A stretch of DNA of 14,131 bases. Origin: a bacterium. GTDB taxonomy: Bacteria; UBA10199; 2-02-FULL-44-16; JAAZCA01. Positions 1 to 4,836 of the stretch are shown in pieces (the first letter of the stretch is position 1; every line of letters starts with the position of its first letter). The translations under genes and the position numbers were made by a program. The stretch is taken from assembly GCA_041648665.1 (NCBI GenBank), contig JBAZOP010000073.1, forward strand, positions 1 to 14,131. Reading direction: 5' to 3'. Below the pieces are notes generated by a model. It had not been told where the DNA came from. It searched no databases and saw only the letters and a program-made list of their open reading frames with translations.

Positions 1-1673
1 GAAAAGTAAGCGGAGAACGCAAGGTAGAAGAGTGGGGCCGAGACAATCCCATAATGGCTGCGCTTAACGCTGTTGGCAGGGGGGCAATGGTCGCAGGAAA
101 ACCGCTCGCAGCTTTTGCGGGCGCGAATATTGACGCGGCGCTGTCTCACTTGCAGGGCAAACCCTATGACATTAGAGATTTCGGTAAGTCTTTTGAGCGC
201 GTAGCCGGTAAGTCCGATGAGGTTGCAAAGGATATGGAGAGGAGTTCTCCTTGGTCTGCCGGTATTGGCGCTGCAATTCCATCGGTTGCTATGGGCGGGC
301 TGGCTCAGAAAGGCGCGAGCGCGGCGTTATCAGGCTTGGGAGGTAAGGCTGGTTGGCTGGCAAAAAGTGCTGGGACAGGTGCGGCAACGAATGTTGCGAT
401 GGGGCAAGCCTTGGAGGGTGGCAACGCGGAGTCAATTCCTTTACAGGCGGCTCTGGGGGCAATACTCAATCCCGTTGCCGAAGGCGTGTCATGGACAGGG
501 GGGAAGATTTTTGACGCTGCGAAATCTTTGAAACCTGTGCATAAAGCTAAGGCAGCGATTGATGCTATTCGACAATTGCTTGGCGGGCGAAGTGCTGCGG
601 GCAAAGAAGAAACAGGAGCACTATTGAAGCAAGCTCTTTATGAGAACCCCGAGGCTGTAGGCGCAGAGCATGGCAAATTATTTGAAAAACTTTTTGGAGG
701 TAAATCTGGAAAACAGACCATAAGTCAGGCTCCGAGATCGACTATAAATAGAATATCCAAAGACCTGACTGCTACTGGTTATCTTGATGATGCGGGAAAT
801 GTAACTGGCTATGCTGATGAATACGGGTTGAAGGGTGGGCCAAAACTTTCAAAGGCCGCGCAAGATGAAGCTGCCAACATCTTGAAGGAATTGCGCACTA
901 ACCCAACGCGAAAGGGTATTTATAATCTCAAACAGGTCTTGCAGGAAGGCGGGAAGTTTGGAAAAGACGTTACACAGGGAAGCGAAGCGAAATATATGCG
1001 TTCGCTTCAGAGGGAATTGAACGCCGATATAGATGCGATGCTTGAACGTGAGATAGGGAAGGATACTAGATTGGCTTTTCAAAAATCACGCAAAGGGCTC
1101 AGTCAAGTGCTTCAAAAAACGGATGAAGCAAAGGCAGCTCTTGGATTAGGAAACAAAGCGGGAAGTGAAGTTGACGAATCATATTTGACTAAGAAAATGC
1201 TCACTACAGCCAAGAGCAAACCTTCCGTAGCTGCTAACGTTAGAAAACTTGTGGGTGAGGAAGGCGCGGATAGTTTAAAGACACAATTTTTGAATGATAT
1301 ATTTGAAGACGCCTCTGTTAAAGGTGTAGGTTCCGAAGGTTACAATATTAGTGCGCTAGTTAAAAGACTCAAACAAGGCGAAGCTGGCATGAGTCCTTAT
1401 CTCTCGGAAGCAGACAAAACCCTTCTTGGTCGAGTTGCAGGAGAGGCAGAAAAAGTGGCGGCTAGTGGCGGCAAACAATTAGCACCTGAAGTCGGAATTT
1501 TAAAAGAGTTTATCAATGCGGAAGGAATTGCAAAGCCAACGGCTAAAGCTTTGTGGCGTGCGGGCGGCAGACCTATTGCGCGGAAGGGCTTGCAGGGGGC
1601 AGGGGGACTTGCGGATGCGATTGAAGCGTTGTTACGTTATGGGGCTGGGCCATCTGTCGCGCTTTCTGATTAG
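1..1673 (+). CDS. Phage structural or DNA-ejection-type protein, 5' end cut off by the window
   Basis: The frame is open from base 3 with no stop before the first ATG at 54, and the upstream residues (KVEEWGRDNP) read like real protein, so the gene very probably starts left of the window and at least 556 residues are visible. Counting from the ATG at 54, residues about 65-150 are rich in Ala and Gly with several hydrophobic stretches. The rest is charged and helical, with Lys/Glu-rich segments around residues 160-370. There is no catalytic motif I recognise. Proteins of this kind, long and Ala/Gly-rich with hydrophobic helices placed just before a lysis cassette, are common among internal virion or DNA-ejection proteins of short-tailed phages. 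That role is inferred from composition and position. Its last 101 bp are overlapped convergently by the small minus-strand membrane protein gene. Codon use and GC are lower than in the host genes to the right. Confidence 0.7.
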   Translation, partial: KVSGERKVEEWGRDNPIMAALNAVGRGAMVAGKPLAAFAGANIDAALSHLQGKPYDIRDFGKSFERVAGKSDEVAKDMERSSPWSAGIGAAIPSVAMGGLAQKGASAALSGLGGKAGWLAKSAGTGAATNVAMGQALEGGNAESIPLQAALGAILNPVAEGVSWTGGKIFDAAKSLKPVHKAKAAIDAIRQLLGGRSAAGKEETGALLKQALYENPEAVGAEHGKLFEKLFGGKSGKQTISQAPRSTINRISKDLTATGYLDDAGNVTGYADEYGLKGGPKLSKAAQDEAANILKELRTNPTRKGIYNLKQVLQEGGKFGKDVTQGSEAKYMRSLQRELNADIDAMLEREIGKDTRLAFQKSRKGLSQVLQKTDEAKAALGLGNKAGSEVDESYLTKKMLTTAKSKPSVAANVRKLVGEEGADSLKTQFLNDIFEDASVKGVGSEGYNISALVKRLKQGEAGMSPYLSEADKTLLGRVAGEAEKVAASGGKQLAPEVGILKEFINAEGIAKPTAKALWRAGGRPIARKGLQGAGGLADAIEALLRYGAGPSVALSD

Positions 1674-1779
1674 AATGATACCATTTGAGAGCGGCGCACA
1701 CGAGCAACATAATGAATAACGCAAACCAGTTGACTTTCGACATATCAAAGCCGGGTTCTATGATTGGTTTTTTGAGCAT
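1573..1779 (-). CDS. Small single-pass membrane protein, possible moron gene
   Basis: This 68-residue protein has a short N-terminal segment, one hydrophobic helix at about residues 17-33 (WFALFIMLLVCAAL) and a Pro/Ser-rich tail ending PPASPSAQ. I chose the ATG at 1779 because an AAGGA Shine-Dalgarno lies about 10 nt upstream. The frame is open further upstream, but those codons would lie inside the lipoprotein gene. It begins 19 nt after the stop of the minus-strand lipoprotein at 1799-2155, so the two are probably co-transcribed. The last 34 codons overlap the 3' end of the plus-strand structural gene in convergent orientation. I do not recognise a family. A one-helix partner of a lipoprotein inside a phage late region fits a lysogen-expressed exclusion or envelope-modifying function, but this is a guess from context. 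The overlap leaves some doubt that the gene is real. Confidence 0.5.
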   Translation of the reverse strand: MLKKPIIEPGFDMSKVNWFALFIMLLVCAALKWYHSNQKARQMAQPHNVTTLQSHPQVPLPPASPSAQ

Positions 1780-1798
1780 TATTATTTGGTCCTTTTTG

Positions 1799-2155
1799 CT
1801 AATATTTATTCCCCCTTTTAACGGGTGGTGGCTCTGGTAAAGAATTAATCTCACTTGAGAGCATTGATGTTCCGAGTGCGTCGCCGTTGCCATTTTCATA
1901 AGCAATTATACGTCGGCGACAATTTCTATCTGTTTTGGCATAGGTACGATCAAAATGATATGCTTCTGAACACCAATCAAGCGAAGGAAGTTTTTGTTTT
2001 TCTCTCTCTGTATTAGTTTTGGCAAAACTGGTTTGAAATTCTTGGCGAGCTTCTTTAGTTTTTGATGCGTGATATGCTCCACCGGCGACAAGAGCAGCGA
2101 CGCAACTAGACATAAAAAATAGTGGTAGTAGTAAAACGATGATAGTTTTCTTCAT
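1799..2155 (-). CDS. Putative phage-encoded lipoprotein
   Basis: This 118-residue protein starts with a clear lipoprotein signal peptide: MKK, a hydrophobic core at residues 4-15, then MSSC with the lipidated Cys at 18. The residue after Cys is Val rather than Asp, so sorting to the outer membrane is expected if the host follows the E. coli rule. The mature part is mostly polar and has two further cysteines, C62 and C79, which could form a disulfide in the periplasm. The C-terminus is Pro-rich. An AGGAGGGG Shine-Dalgarno sits immediately before the ATG at 2155. The gene runs against the flanking phage genes, has a plausible promoter of its own at 2179-2207 and is followed by a small membrane protein gene. 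This layout is typical of morons expressed from the prophage, which often encode superinfection exclusion or surface alteration. I do not recognise a specific family. Confidence 0.65.
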   Translation of the reverse strand: MKKTIIVLLLPLFFMSSCVAALVAGGAYHASKTKEARQEFQTSFAKTNTEREKQKLPSLDWCSEAYHFDRTYAKTDRNCRRRIIAYENGNGDALGTSMLSSEINSLPEPPPVKRGNKY

Positions 2156-2183
2156 AGCCCCTCCTCACGGTGAGGGGCTTTTT
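2156..2183 (+). terminator. Plus-strand intrinsic terminator hairpin
   Basis: The arms AGCCCCTC (2156-2163) and GAGGGGCT (2172-2179) pair perfectly over 8 bp around an 8-nt loop, and T residues at 2179-2183 follow on the plus strand. The hairpin would stop rightward late transcription before the lysis cassette, or act as an insulator at the end of an inserted cassette. On the opposite strand the same inverted repeat covers the Shine-Dalgarno of the lipoprotein gene and has no U-run there. Confidence 0.65.
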
Positions 2184-2207
2184 ATTACACTTCTGACACA
2201 TAGTCAA
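2179..2207 (-). promoter_or_regulatory. Candidate sigma-70-type promoter for the lipoprotein gene
   Basis: On the minus strand, TTGACT (2207-2202, five of six matches to TTGACA) is followed after exactly 17 nt by TAAAAA (2184-2179, four of six matches to TATAAT). Transcription would begin a few bases upstream of the lipoprotein ribosome-binding site. The -10 element is formed by the complement of the T-run of the plus-strand terminator, so the two signals share bases. The call rests on consensus matches only. Confidence 0.4.
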
Positions 2208-2241
2208 GTGTGACAGGAAGCACGCATAAACAGGGGGTTTC

Positions 2242-2601
2242 ATGGCTTCCAGAAAACCCGAACAGTTAGCTCCTAAGTTACAGGCGGCGTGGAATGTGCT
2301 TGATAAGGAAATGTCTGAGGCCGGGTACGACGCGATACTGACCTGCACGCATAGAAGCAATGAAGAGCAGGACAAACTCTATGCACAGGGAAGATCGGAA
2401 CCTGGCCCACGCGTGACCAATGCCAAAGCAGGGCAGAGCAAGCACAACTTAGTCCCGGCACAGGCTTTCGATATTGCGATCATGGTTAACGGGAAATTGG
2501 ATTGGAATACGAGTGGGCCAGCATGGAAGAAAGCCGCTGAGATAGGGAAGAGACTAGGGCTCACGCAACTATCATTCGAGAAGGCACATTTTCAATTTTA
2601 G
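2242..2601 (+). CDS. Phage endolysin, M15-family (VanY/CwlK-like) peptidoglycan endopeptidase
   Basis: This 119-residue protein has the M15 layout. TCTHRSNEEQDKLYAQGR (34-51) is followed by SKHNLVPAQAFDIAI, giving zinc ligands His68 and Asp77. Near the C-terminus EKAHFQ supplies the catalytic Glu113 and the third zinc ligand His116. Family members cleave L-Ala-D-Glu or D-Ala-containing bonds in peptidoglycan stem peptides. There is no signal peptide, so it probably accumulates in the cytoplasm until a holin opens the membrane, which fits the holin-like gene 8 nt downstream. The protein ends almost immediately after the last His, so it is a minimal single-domain enzyme with no cell-wall-binding module. 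The ATG at 2242 is preceded by AGGGGG as the ribosome-binding site. It opens the lysis cassette. The bond it cuts cannot be read from the sequence. Confidence 0.88.
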   Translation: MASRKPEQLAPKLQAAWNVLDKEMSEAGYDAILTCTHRSNEEQDKLYAQGRSEPGPRVTNAKAGQSKHNLVPAQAFDIAIMVNGKLDWNTSGPAWKKAAEIGKRLGLTQLSFEKAHFQF

Positions 2602-2609
2602 GAGGGTTT

Positions 2610-2783
2610 ATGCGAAGTGGAATCAAAACGACAGAGTTTTGGGCTATGGCGCTAGTTGATATCGGCGCAATGTTTGGTCTGCTTGCGGGTATATACTCAG
2701 GTCATATCGCAGCGGCAATGATTGTATGCTCTACGATTGCTTATATAATCAGTCGCGGGATAGCAAAACGCAAAGGGGGTTGA
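2610..2783 (+). CDS. Holin-like small phage membrane protein
   Basis: This 57-residue protein reads MRSGIKTTEFWAMALVDIGA and onward, with two hydrophobic segments at about residues 12-28 and 32-48 and a basic tail (SRGIAKRKGG). Small phage proteins beginning K-T-x-E-F-W with two membrane helices are common in lysis cassettes, where they are annotated as holins or holin-like. Such a protein would make the inner-membrane lesion that releases the signal-less endolysin. The start has a GGAGGG Shine-Dalgarno (2602-2606 region) between the endolysin stop and the ATG. The stop TGA at 2781-2783 is separated from the spanin ATG by a single base. The holin role is inferred from size, topology and position. 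Short length makes the family call less certain than for its neighbours. Confidence 0.72.
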   Translation: MRSGIKTTEFWAMALVDIGAMFGLLAGIYSGHIAAAMIVCSTIAYIISRGIAKRKGG

Positions 2784-2784
2784 T

Positions 2785-3081
2785 ATGATTATCCCTATAC
2801 CTTCCAAGGCAACGATCTATGCTGCGGTAGGTGCTGCGGTGATCGTAGGCTTGGCGTGTGCGTTCTACGGGGCTTATCGTAAGGGTTACAACAGATGCCA
2901 AAATGAAGCACTCGCCGGACAGGTGGAGGCGATAAGTGAAGCGGAAAGGAAACATGAAGTCCTCGGGAAAATTATGCTGGAACGTGAGCGCGAAATTGCT
3001 GGTGGCGTTGATCTGCCTGAGCGCGTTAGTGAGCTGCTCTCAACCTGGCCTGATACGCCCCGTCCAGCACGCACGCCCTGA
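2785..3081 (+). CDS. Rz-like inner-membrane spanin subunit
   Basis: This 98-residue type II membrane protein has one N-terminal helix at about residues 11-30 (AAVGAAVIVGLACAFYGAY), followed by a basic YRKGYNR stretch and a short charged helical periplasmic region (EAISEAERKHEVLGKIMLERERE) that could form a coiled coil. Inner-membrane spanins pair with an Rz1 lipoprotein to span the periplasm and fuse the inner and outer membranes in the last step of lysis. The diagnostic sign is the second reading frame inside its 3' half that encodes a lipoprotein (2936-3259). It is shorter than lambda Rz (about 153 residues), and its last residues are Pro-rich. An AAAGGGGG ribosome-binding site overlaps the end of the preceding holin-like gene. 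The assignment rests on topology and gene arrangement. Confidence 0.8.
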   Translation: MIIPIPSKATIYAAVGAAVIVGLACAFYGAYRKGYNRCQNEALAGQVEAISEAERKHEVLGKIMLEREREIAGGVDLPERVSELLSTWPDTPRPARTP

Positions 3082-3259
3082 ATTGGAACGCGTGGGCGTG
3101 AAGTCCTGCTACCTCATTGACGGCGTGACCTACTGTGAGATCGAGCGCGACCCCTTGCTCCGAAACGACTCAGCCCTCAAGAGCGAGGTTATCTATCTGC
3201 GCACCTCAGCTGCATGGGCCAACCCGGACCCTATAAATGATACCCGAACATCACAATAA
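2936..3259 (+). CDS. Rz1-like outer-membrane lipoprotein spanin, overlapping Rz in another frame
   Basis: The product has a basic N-terminus, a hydrophobic core (KLLVALICLSA) and a good lipobox LVSC, with the lipidated Cys at residue 34 counted from the GTG at 2936. A short Pro-containing segment and a charged tail (RNDSALKSEVIYLR) follow. Three starts are possible. GTG 2936 has a strong GGAGG at 2925-2929 with 6-nt spacing. ATG 2954 has AAAGGA close by. A later GTG would give the 18-residue signal typical of Rz1 but lacks a clear ribosome-binding site. I chose 2936 on the ribosome-binding site. The gene starts inside Rz and runs 178 nt past its stop, so the pair is overlapping rather than fully nested. 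Its 3' end overlaps the next gene by 23 bp. Confidence 0.78.
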   Translation: MKRKGNMKSSGKLCWNVSAKLLVALICLSALVSCSQPGLIRPVQHARPELERVGVKSCYLIDGVTYCEIERDPLLRNDSALKSEVIYLRTSAAWANPDPINDTRTSQ

Positions 3260-3479
3260 GGAAGGGATCTGGATAGAGGACACCCCTAGAAACGCCTTTG
3301 AGCGCGATTATAAGCAATATATTGACACCCTTGAAGCTCACTTGTGCGATCAAGGGAAAGTCGTCTTTAGAGCCCTTATAAGGCTCGTAGATGCTGAATT
3401 GGATAGACTGCACACAGCCCCACCGGAGCCTCCAGGCTGCCCTCAGATAGACGATCAGGACCCTACGCAGGGTATCTAG
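3237..3479 (+). CDS. Hypothetical phage protein, 80 residues
   Basis: The frame starts with ATG 3237 inside the last codons of the Rz1-like gene. It encodes a polar, slightly acidic protein with no membrane segment or signal peptide. Residues 20-60 are likely helical (FERDYKQYIDTLEAHLCDQG, then VVFRALIRLVDAELDRLH), and the tail is Pro/Asp-rich. No strong Shine-Dalgarno is present, so translation may be coupled to Rz1. I do not recognise a family. The tight overlap and continued phage-like base composition argue that it is a real member of the late operon, possibly a small accessory protein. It could also be a chance frame, since the opposite strand is open over the same stretch too. Confidence 0.55.
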   Translation: MIPEHHNKEGIWIEDTPRNAFERDYKQYIDTLEAHLCDQGKVVFRALIRLVDAELDRLHTAPPEPPGCPQIDDQDPTQGI

Positions 3480-3524
3480 CCCCCCAAAGACCCACCTGAA
3501 AAAATCGTAAAATAATCGAAAATA

Positions 3525-3557
3525 GTGCTTGCACAATTTAAGTCATATTGTTACAAA
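3525..3557. promoter_or_regulatory. AT-rich region with inverted repeats upstream of the small RHH-like gene
   Basis: Between the 80-residue gene and the ATG at 3565, the DNA is AT-rich. It holds a short palindrome GTGC-TT-GCAC (3525-3534) and an imperfect inverted pair TTGCACAAT (3529-3537) and ATTGTTACAA (3547-3556); TTGTTACAA is also nearly self-complementary. A weak promoter-like pair, TTGCAC and TACAAA with 17 nt between, overlaps these repeats. This could be an operator for the adjacent ribbon-helix-helix-like protein, but the match is weak and the functional reading is inference. Confidence 0.25.
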
Positions 3558-3564
3558 GTGAACC

Positions 3565-3732
3565 ATGAAAGCGAAAGACAAAAGAAGCGTATCAGTCAGA
3601 GTCACACCGGCCGAGAAGGTTGCCATTGAAAAGGCAGCTCGTGAGGCAAGGCAGGCCGAGGGCAACTACGCCCTTCAAGCCATCGAGGAAAGAGTTAAGC
3701 GCGAAGGCAAAGAGTGGCCGGAAGTGAAATGA
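3565..3732 (+). CDS. Small ribbon-helix-helix (Arc/CopG-like) protein, possible phage regulator
   Basis: This 55-residue protein begins MKAKDKRSVSVRVTPAEK, a typical ribbon-helix-helix N-terminus: a basic strand (RSVSVRVT), then 'PAEKVAIEKAAREA' as the first helix, then a second helix (YALQAIEERVKREG). Members of this fold bind DNA as dimers through the strand and act as small repressors, for example phage regulators or antitoxins. No toxin-like partner follows. It stands after a non-coding gap of 85 nt that contains inverted repeats, suggesting its own transcription. The Shine-Dalgarno is weak (AAAGTGA, about 5 nt before the ATG). It is the last convincing phage gene before the host DNA. The fold call comes from pattern only and DNA binding is untested. 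The usual Gly between the helices is present as EGN. Confidence 0.55.
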   Translation: MKAKDKRSVSVRVTPAEKVAIEKAAREARQAEGNYALQAIEERVKREGKEWPEVK

Positions 3733-3923
3733 CCTTGCAGTCTTTGAAAAGGGGTTTATAGTGCGGAATCTGATCGGGGGCGAAAACGTGGCAAGATCAT
3801 CTCACAACGGCAACTCCCTTCCTTTTGACCAATTGATCGAACGTCGTAGAAGGTATATTATGTAAGGTTGGATTTGTCCATGATTTCCTTACTTACAGTC
3901 CACGCCCGGCTCCCCTTTCTATG
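3733..3923. other. Phage-host junction with no convincing gene
   Basis: Base composition shifts here from phage-like to the GC-rich host, so an attachment site is expected somewhere in these 191 bases. The left attachment site lies outside the window, so the core repeat cannot be identified. I see a 34-codon frame at 3761-3865 on the plus strand starting with GTG after AAAAGGGG, which is too short to trust. There is a CAATTG-centred palindrome near 3829-3838. A plus-strand promoter-like pair, TTGATC (3833-3838) and TATTAT (3856-3861) with 17 nt spacing, points into the 3' end of the sigma factor gene. On the minus strand AAGGA precedes an ATG at 3881 that reads MDKSNLT and then stops at 3858. 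No tRNA and no terminator hairpin for the sigma gene were found. Confidence 0.5.
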
Positions 3924-4829
3924 TCAAAGGCTCAAGGTCTTGATTTCGATATCGCTCTGTTTCAAGAACTCCTTGAGCTTGCTTACGAGCCTTACTTCCA
4001 GTTGGCGCACGCGCTCCTTTGTGATGCCGTACTCGTCTGCGATCTCCTGCAGGGTCAGCGGAAGCTCGGCGAGCAGCCTCTCGGTGAATATCTTCCTGTC
4101 CCTGTCCGAGAGCTTGGCCGCAAACTCCCCGAACTTCTGTTTGAGCATGTCCTGGGTCTCGGCCTTTGCCATGCGCTCGTCCAAGGGCTGCTCGTCCATA
4201 GGCAAGAAATCCTGCAATATCGCCGCTCCTTCTCCCTGTTTCACGGGTGCGTCGAGCGAGTATTCAGGCATTGTCAGGCGCTTCTGCATGTCCACGACCT
4301 GCGACTCAGGCACATGCAGGCGCCTGGAGAGCTCCACGGGTGTCGCATAATAACCCATGGCCTCGATCTTCTCTTTTTCGCGCATGAGGTTGTAGAAGAG
4401 CTTCTTCTGCGCCTTTGTGGTACCGAGCCTTATGAGACGAAAGTTGTCGAGTATGTATTTGAGGATGTAGGAGCGGATCCACCACGAGGCGTAGTGACCG
4501 AGCCTCGCCCCCTTGTCTGGGTCGAAATTTTTGACCGCCTGCATGAGACCGATGCTGCCCTCCTGTATCAGGTCGAGCACATTGTGAAATGCGTTTCTGT
4601 ACTCCATCGCAATCTTGACCACGAGCCTCAGGTGCGCTGCCACGAGTTTCTTCGCCGCGTCCACATCCCCCTCCTCATGGAAGAGGCGCGCCAACTCCTT
4701 CTCCTCCTCGCACGAAACAAGGGGATATGACTTCACCTCCTGGATATAGCGCGAAAGGGGATCTATTACCGATAAGGCGCGGTTGCCCGGCTCCGTGCCT
4801 GCTTGTAGTCTGCTGCTGTCTGTCATCAT
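3924..4829 (-). CDS. rpoH: Sigma-32-type (RpoH-like) RNA polymerase sigma factor
   Basis: This 301-residue protein is a sigma-70-family factor without region 1.1. Region 2 includes LVVKIAMEYRN and LDLIQEGSIGLMQAVKNFDP (about 69-104) and the promoter-melting and -10 recognition stretch YASWWIRSYILKYILDN (113-129). It is followed by QKKLFYNLM (141-149), which matches the RpoH box QRKLFFNLR typical of heat-shock sigma factors. Region 4.2 has the helix-turn-helix LTLQEIADEYGITKERVRQLE (258-278) for -35 recognition. Length agrees with RpoH (284 residues in E. coli). It may direct a heat or envelope stress regulon. In myxobacteria close relatives have developmental roles, so the regulon is uncertain. 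Two adjacent ATGs (4829 and 4826) are possible starts, with only a weak GAGAG ribosome-binding site. The gene begins 7 nt after the pyrC stop, so it is probably co-transcribed with the pyr genes. Confidence 0.88.
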   Translation of the reverse strand: MMTDSSRLQAGTEPGNRALSVIDPLSRYIQEVKSYPLVSCEEEKELARLFHEEGDVDAAKKLVAAHLRLVVKIAMEYRNAFHNVLDLIQEGSIGLMQAVKNFDPDKGARLGHYASWWIRSYILKYILDNFRLIRLGTTKAQKKLFYNLMREKEKIEAMGYYATPVELSRRLHVPESQVVDMQKRLTMPEYSLDAPVKQGEGAAILQDFLPMDEQPLDERMAKAETQDMLKQKFGEFAAKLSDRDRKIFTERLLAELPLTLQEIADEYGITKERVRQLEVRLVSKLKEFLKQSDIEIKTLSL

Positions 4830-4836
4830 GATTCTC

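Noticed and set aside
3457..3475. Small hairpin ACCCT-ACGC-AGGGT at the end of the 80-residue gene
   Set aside because: The stem is only 5 bp and is followed by C residues rather than a U-run, so it is not a credible terminator.
3231..3536. Minus-strand open frame of 101 codons opposite the 80-residue phage gene
   Set aside because: It has no ribosome-binding site, starts within a non-coding AT-rich stretch and runs against the lysis operon. The plus-strand frame fits the overlapping late-gene pattern better.
3761..3865. 34-codon plus-strand frame starting with GTG after AAAAGGGG
   Set aside because: It is too short, shows no recognisable pattern and lies at the junction where composition is mixed. 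It is kept only as a note in the junction entry.
3921..4730. Plus-strand open frame of 269 codons opposite the sigma factor
   Set aside because: The minus strand encodes complete sigma-32 regions 2 to 4. The plus frame is a mirror of that coding bias, without motifs or a sensible start signal.
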